From: Lysinibacillus timonensis
Lineage (GTDB): Bacteria > Bacillota > Bacilli > Bacillales_A > Planococcaceae
Assembly (NCBI RefSeq): GCF_900291985.1
Contig: NZ_LT985980.1
Location: 2,572,001-2,636,000 of the forward strand
Direction of reading: 5' to 3'
Length of the DNA: 64,000 bases
Below, piece after piece: positions 60,966-64,000 of the stretch. Numbering within the stretch: position 1 is the first letter of the stretch; every line of letters starts with the position of its first letter. A program made the translations under genes and the position numbers. The notes beneath the pieces are model-generated. The model was not told the DNA's origin. It saw only the letters and a list, made by a program, of their open reading frames with translations, and ran no database searches.

Positions 60966-61824
60966 CATAGGGAGCTGTCTCAAGAATAAATGAGTCAGCT
61001 CTATCTTTACAATTATTCAAACGTTCTTGTATATGGTCAATCGGAACAAATAACCCTACATTCCCATAATCTTCATCATCCATAGTAGCAAATACGACGC
61101 CGATTACTTCGCCACTCATGTTAATAACAGGACTTCCACTATTCCCTCGATAGACAGGAGCGTGCATCATGTAGACTTCCTCATCCCAGTCAGAAAGCAG
61201 CGTTGGACCAATGATGTTGCCTTCATTTGCAATGCCACTAAAAAATAAAGGGTTCCCTATAAAGTATATAGCTTCATTTGAAGTGAATTCGTAGTCTGCC
61301 GCAAGATCTAAATGAGGAAGGTTGTCCCCCTCTACTTGCAAAAATGCAATATCAATTTCAGGATAGCTTTCTACGACTTCAGCTTTGTACATCCCGTCTT
61401 CTGGGAAGTAAACAGTTAATGTTAATGCATCTTCTACAACATGGGCGTTCGTAATGATGGTTCCGTCCTCGGTTACGGAAAAACCGGTTCCTTTACTAGA
61501 TTCAGTAGAAATTTGTACAACTGCTTGTTTATACGTTTGGATATCACTTTGGGAAGACAGTCTTGCAGAGGTCTTGATAAACTCTACTGCCGGAATAGAG
61601 AAAATCTCAAAAATTACTGCAAATGTACTGAAAGTGAGCATAATGGCGATTAACCATGCTAATAATCTAGCAAAAAGTGGTGTTCGCTTCGGTTTGAAAG
61701 GTTTACCTTCAAGGCGTGCCAATCGCTCTTTCTCAAGTGCTTCTCTTTGAGCTTCAAGTACAAGTTCAATTAGTTCTTCTTCACTTATAGGTTCTTGCTC
61801 ATTCTGCTCTTTATCTTTAGCCAC
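60937..61824 (-). CDS. Membrane-anchored trypsin-like serine protease without a PDZ domain
   Basis: The 295-residue protein has a cytoplasmic, Glu-rich N-terminus of about 48 residues (likely coiled), one membrane helix near residues 52-74, and a trypsin-fold domain with the catalytic triad: H in ITNAHVVED, D in EIDIAFLQ and S in YRGNSGSPV, with oxyanion GTGFSVTEDG before. HtrA/DegS-type enzymes have this layout but carry a C-terminal PDZ, which is absent here. It faces the sigma/anti-sigma pair and overlaps it at the 3' end. A role in processing the membrane partner is possible but not shown. Confidence 0.85.
   Translation of the reverse strand: MAKDKEQNEQEPISEEELIELVLEAQREALEKERLARLEGKPFKPKRTPLFARLLAWLIAIMLTFSTFAVIFEIFSIPAVEFIKTSARLSSQSDIQTYKQAVVQISTESSKGTGFSVTEDGTIITNAHVVEDALTLTVYFPEDGMYKAEVVESYPEIDIAFLQVEGDNLPHLDLAADYEFTSNEAIYFIGNPLFFSGIANEGNIIGPTLLSDWDEEVYMMHAPVYRGNSGSPVINMSGEVIGVVFATMDDEDYGNVGLFVPIDHIQERLNNCKDRADSFILETAPYVILQILNSH
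60972..61008 (+). terminator. Intrinsic hairpin of the sigma/anti-sigma unit inside the protease gene
   Basis: GAGCTGTCTC (60972-60981) pairs with GAGTCAGCTC (60992-61001) with one mismatch, followed by TATCTTT. The hairpin lies within the C-terminal coding part of the protease gene on the other strand, so one DNA segment serves both. Confidence 0.55.
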
Positions 61825-61961
61825 GCCTTCACACTCCTAACTAACCCTACTATTTATCATAACGAATCCTTTCATGATTTTAAAATGAATAAGTAGAAGA
61901 AATTTTATAGAAAATAATTTGAAGGTTGGTTTGAGTGTATTTTTTTAGTTAGTTTAAAATA

Positions 61962-61990
61962 TTGATGACAACTAAATTCTGTGCCATAAT
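61962..61990 (+). promoter_or_regulatory. Promoter of the guanidine riboswitch/SMR unit
   Basis: TTGATG (61962-61967) and CATAAT (61985-61990) are separated by 17 bases, about 25 bases before the riboswitch. Confidence 0.6.
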
Positions 61991-62014
61991 ACAAATTAAT
62001 TGGATACGATAATG

Positions 62015-62131
62015 TTTTCTAGGGTTCCGCGAATAGTTCGGTCTGGTCCGAGAGAAAACGACAGAGCACGATCTTCATTGACAGTGAAGAATATAGTTGC
62101 CTGTAACACGGAAGGACAAAAGCCTGGGAGA
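62015..62131 (+). ncRNA. Guanidine-I (ykkC) riboswitch
   Basis: The conserved ykkC features occur in order: TCTAGGGTTCCGC, GGTCCGAGAGAAAACGAC, then a variable hairpin and ACACGGAAGGACAAAAGCCTGGGAGA. The 3' part overlaps the 5' arm of a terminator (62121 onward), the standard arrangement for switching transcription on when guanidine binds. The riboswitch is followed by two SMR genes, typical for this class. Confidence 0.93.
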
Positions 62132-62165
62132 TACATTTTTTGTGTCTCTTTGGCTTTTTTATTTT
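62118..62165 (+). terminator. Terminator of the guanidine riboswitch
   Basis: AGCCTGGGAGATACA (62121-62135) pairs with TGTGTCTCTTTGGCT (62141-62155, imperfect), followed by a T tract. The 5' arm overlaps the aptamer. Confidence 0.85.
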
Positions 62166-62184
62166 GAAATTTGGAGGAATCAAT

Positions 62185-62526
62185 ATGAATAAACATTGGG
62201 TCAAAATATTACTTGCATCTTTTTTTGAAGTACTATGGGTGATTGGTCTTGCCCATGCACATGATAGTTGGACGTGGACGGGAACAGTACTAGCCATTAT
62301 AATCTGTAATTACTTTTTAATTACTGCAACTCAAGAGCTGCCTACGGGAACGGCTTATGCTGTTTTTGTAGGATTAGGGACGGCTGGTGCGGTAATATCA
62401 GAGATTCTTTTTTTCGGCGAGCCTGCTAATCTAGTAAAAATCTTATTAATTGCATTACTTCTAGTCGGAGTTATTGGGTTAAAGTTGGTAACGGATGAGG
62501 AAGAGAAGAAGGAGGCTGAAGCATAA
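62185..62526 (+). CDS. SMR-family guanidinium exporter subunit, YkkC-like
   Basis: The ATG at 62185 has GGAGG seven bases upstream; the longer open frame starts in the riboswitch. The 113-residue protein has four membrane helices and an SMR pattern: the conserved Glu of helix 1 in ASFFEVLWVIGLAHAHD, and ITATQELPTGTAYAVFVGLGTAGAV in helices 2-3. In B. subtilis YkkC/YkkD and in related Gdx exporters, export of guanidinium is induced by the ykkC RNA. It shares one base with the next gene (TAATG). Confidence 0.9.
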   Translation: MNKHWVKILLASFFEVLWVIGLAHAHDSWTWTGTVLAIIICNYFLITATQELPTGTAYAVFVGLGTAGAVISEILFFGEPANLVKILLIALLLVGVIGLKLVTDEEEKKEAEA

Positions 62527-62843
62527 TGGCGTGGATTGCTTTAATTTTTGCGGGTCTGTTAGAAACTTTTGGTGTAGCGATGATGAATCAGCTTAGTGTT
62601 AGCCGGAATTGGAAACCACTTGTATTATTACTACTTGGTTTCGGTTCTAGTTTATTTTTACTCGAGTACTCTATGAATACTATTCCAATGGGTACAGCCT
62701 ATGCGATTTGGACTGGTATTGGGGTTGTTGGAGGAACAATTGTTGGGATGATGTTTTATGGGGAGTCTAGAAACTGGAAAAGGATTGTGTTTATTTTCTT
62801 AATACTGGCTTCTGCAATCGGTTTAAAGGTTGTTAGTGGATAG
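62526..62843 (+). CDS. SMR-family guanidinium exporter subunit, YkkD-like
   Basis: The 105-residue protein has four helices with the Glu of helix 1 in IFAGLLETFGVAMMNQLS, GTAYAIWTGIGVVGG and the closing SAIGLKVVSG. Two adjacent paralogous SMR genes usually make a heterodimer. It overlaps the YkkC-like gene by one base, so expression is coupled. The riboswitch makes guanidinium the best substrate guess. Confidence 0.9.
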   Translation: MAWIALIFAGLLETFGVAMMNQLSVSRNWKPLVLLLLGFGSSLFLLEYSMNTIPMGTAYAIWTGIGVVGGTIVGMMFYGESRNWKRIVFIFLILASAIGLKVVSG

Positions 62844-62914
62844 TTTACCGAATAAATGTGAATAATGGTATCATGATTGTCATAATTACAGATTGTTAGA
62901 GAGGGTTATATTTT

Positions 62915-63490
62915 ATGACGGAAAAACATCATTATTTCTTTGCAGTAAAGCTACCAAATGAAGTGAAAACCTTTCTAAGTCAATGGGTTCAGATGCATAA
63001 GGAGACATATCCATTTGCCAGATGGGTTCATCCTGAAGATTACCATATTACCTTAGCATTCTTGGGGTTTGCAAAAGAGGCTCAGTTGAATAAAGCGATT
63101 GATTCGATGGGTCCATTACTATCAGAAGATGTATCGTTTCCTTTGACATTAGATCAAATAGGTACATTCGGTGCTCCCAAAAGCCCCCGTATCTTTTGGG
63201 CAGGTGTAAAGGAATCGGATGAATTAAAACAAATACAGAAAAAGGTCTTTAATATGTGCTTGGAAACGGGCTTTGAATTAGACAAAAAACCGTTTAAACC
63301 TCATATTACAATGGCGAGGAAATGGAAAAGCGATCAACCTTTTGAAAAGGGAAATGTAACTGTACTGAAGACGAGTGAAGGGGATGATTTTATATTTAAT
63401 GTGAATGAAATTGTTCTTTATGAAACGCATTTAGACAAAACGCCTAAATATAATGAGTTTGCTCGCTTTCCGATTGTAGCTACAAATTAA
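62915..63490 (+). CDS. thpR: RNA 2',3'-cyclic phosphodiesterase ThpR (2H phosphoesterase)
   Basis: The 191-residue protein has the two 2H motifs HxT: HITLAFLG near residues 47-54 and HITMARK near 130-136, the pair of active-site histidines, with the surrounding HPEDY and KPFKPH sequence. ThpR/LigT opens 2',3'-cyclic phosphodiesters of RNA. AGAGAGGG precedes the ATG. It is a single gene, following the SMR pair by about 70 bases with no clear terminator between. Confidence 0.9.
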   Translation: MTEKHHYFFAVKLPNEVKTFLSQWVQMHKETYPFARWVHPEDYHITLAFLGFAKEAQLNKAIDSMGPLLSEDVSFPLTLDQIGTFGAPKSPRIFWAGVKESDELKQIQKKVFNMCLETGFELDKKPFKPHITMARKWKSDQPFEKGNVTVLKTSEGDDFIFNVNEIVLYETHLDKTPKYNEFARFPIVATN

Positions 63491-63660
63491 CGGGGGTAGG
63501 GACAACACACACTAGTAACTTCCAGAATAATGATGAATTTGGTCAGAAACTAACTTAATCATAGAAAAAGCCGGGCTCATTTGTTAATGGTTTTCTTTGA
63601 AAGTGGAAAAATACTAAATTGCTTGGTAAATGTGGTGAGGATCCTATGTTTTTAAACTCC

Positions 63661-63880
63661 CAAATGGGTGGTCATTTTACTATGTGTGAAATATTTAAAC
63701 GGAAAAATTCCACTTATATTAAAAAATTTGTGTATTTTCTCGAAAATTAAGGGAGTTTTTCCGGTTATCCTAGCCATATCTATGGATTTTGCCCAATTTG
63801 GAGCGGTTAATCGGAATTTCTCCGGTTATATCCACTACTTTTACCCCTACTAGTTATATTAGCAGGAATTTTTCCGCTAA
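63661..63880 (-). repeat. Copy B of the interspersed CGGA-N5-TCCG repeat, inverted
   Basis: The reverse complement of this stretch matches 21699-21918, copy A. Both contain four short palindromes of the CGGA-N5-TCCG type. The gap from thpR to the end of the window (63491-64000) has no gene I can support. Confidence 0.75.
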
Positions 63881-63922
63881 TTTTATTAAATTAATAGAAA
63901 AGGCGGGGCAAAACCCATCTCA

Positions 63923-63975
63923 AATTGGAAAGGTCGGTGGCATTTTTAAAAAAAGTGCTACCTTCCAAATTTTCG
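63923..63975. terminator. Possible hairpin near the end of the window
   Basis: TTGGAA (63925-63930) pairs with TTCCAA (63963-63968) and inner GGT/ACC and GGCA/TGC-type pairs, around a loop with A and T runs, followed by ATTTTC. Its owner gene is beyond the window or absent. Confidence 0.4.
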
Positions 63976-64000
63976 CATTATAAATTGCAGTCAGTATTGT

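Overview
The window reads as chromosomal DNA of a low-GC Gram-positive bacterium of the Bacillales, probably near Lysinibacillus, Solibacillus or other Planococcaceae-type relatives (inference from gene content; no database search was possible). The signs are purine-rich GGAGG ribosome sites before almost every gene, U-tailed intrinsic terminators, a SAM-I (S-box) riboswitch, a guanidine-I (ykkC) riboswitch before an SMR pair, a BmrC/BmrD-type ABC pair, lipoproteins with a lipobox, PepT, PlsY, MenA and a CarD-type regulator.

Layout. 1-4023: TAXI-type TRAP transporter (lipoprotein, DUF1850 protein, fused permease). 4047-5474: an intact ISL3-family insertion sequence with a perfect 8-bp target duplication. 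5678-17380: phosphonate island, made of a nucleotidase, a PhnF-like GntR regulator, a C-P lyase operon (phnG-H-I-J-K-M-L, then a PHP-domain phosphoesterase where PhnP would be expected) and a phosphonate ABC transporter (phnD-C-E-E). 17659-20635: M20 hydrolase, enolase-superfamily racemase and GNAT, matching the known N-succinyl-amino-acid racemase pathway. 20772-29318: mostly single genes (hydrolase, FhuF-like protein, DMT transporter, PepT, a large membrane protein of unknown function, nitroreductase, PlsY). 29425-32560: S-box-controlled metY and homoserine dehydrogenase. 32677-38550: small HTH protein, DMT transporter, a 52-bp tandem repeat, NERD protein, and a two-component system with a tiny membrane ORF between regulator and kinase. 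38785-50247: UppP, a lysine-catabolism gene pair, a secreted beta-propeller protein, a PdaC-like deacetylase, a split ThrE exporter and an EAL protein. 50594-59702: ABC exporter pair, tandem GNAT, MenA, CarD, MarR, aldo-keto reductase, luciferase-like oxidoreductase. 59780-64000: ECF sigma factor with a membrane partner, a trypsin-like protease, guanidine-controlled SMR exporters, ThpR, and a repeat that also occurs inverted at 21.7 kb.

The most notable observation is in the C-P lyase. PhnJ keeps only two of the four cysteines described for the E. coli enzyme; the positions equivalent to Cys244 and Cys272 are Thr and Met. The adjacent PhnK carries an extra CxxC-x11-CxxC segment before its Walker A. 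The phosphonate genes are preceded by PhoP-box-like hexamers at 11-bp spacing, so phosphate control layered on a GntR regulator is plausible. Other structures not explained by genes are a 220-bp interspersed repeat with four CGGA-N5-TCCG palindromes, a 52-bp minisatellite whose units form hairpins, and four copies of a 14-mer downstream of metY. I found no CRISPR array, prophage, tRNA, rRNA or recognised defence system.
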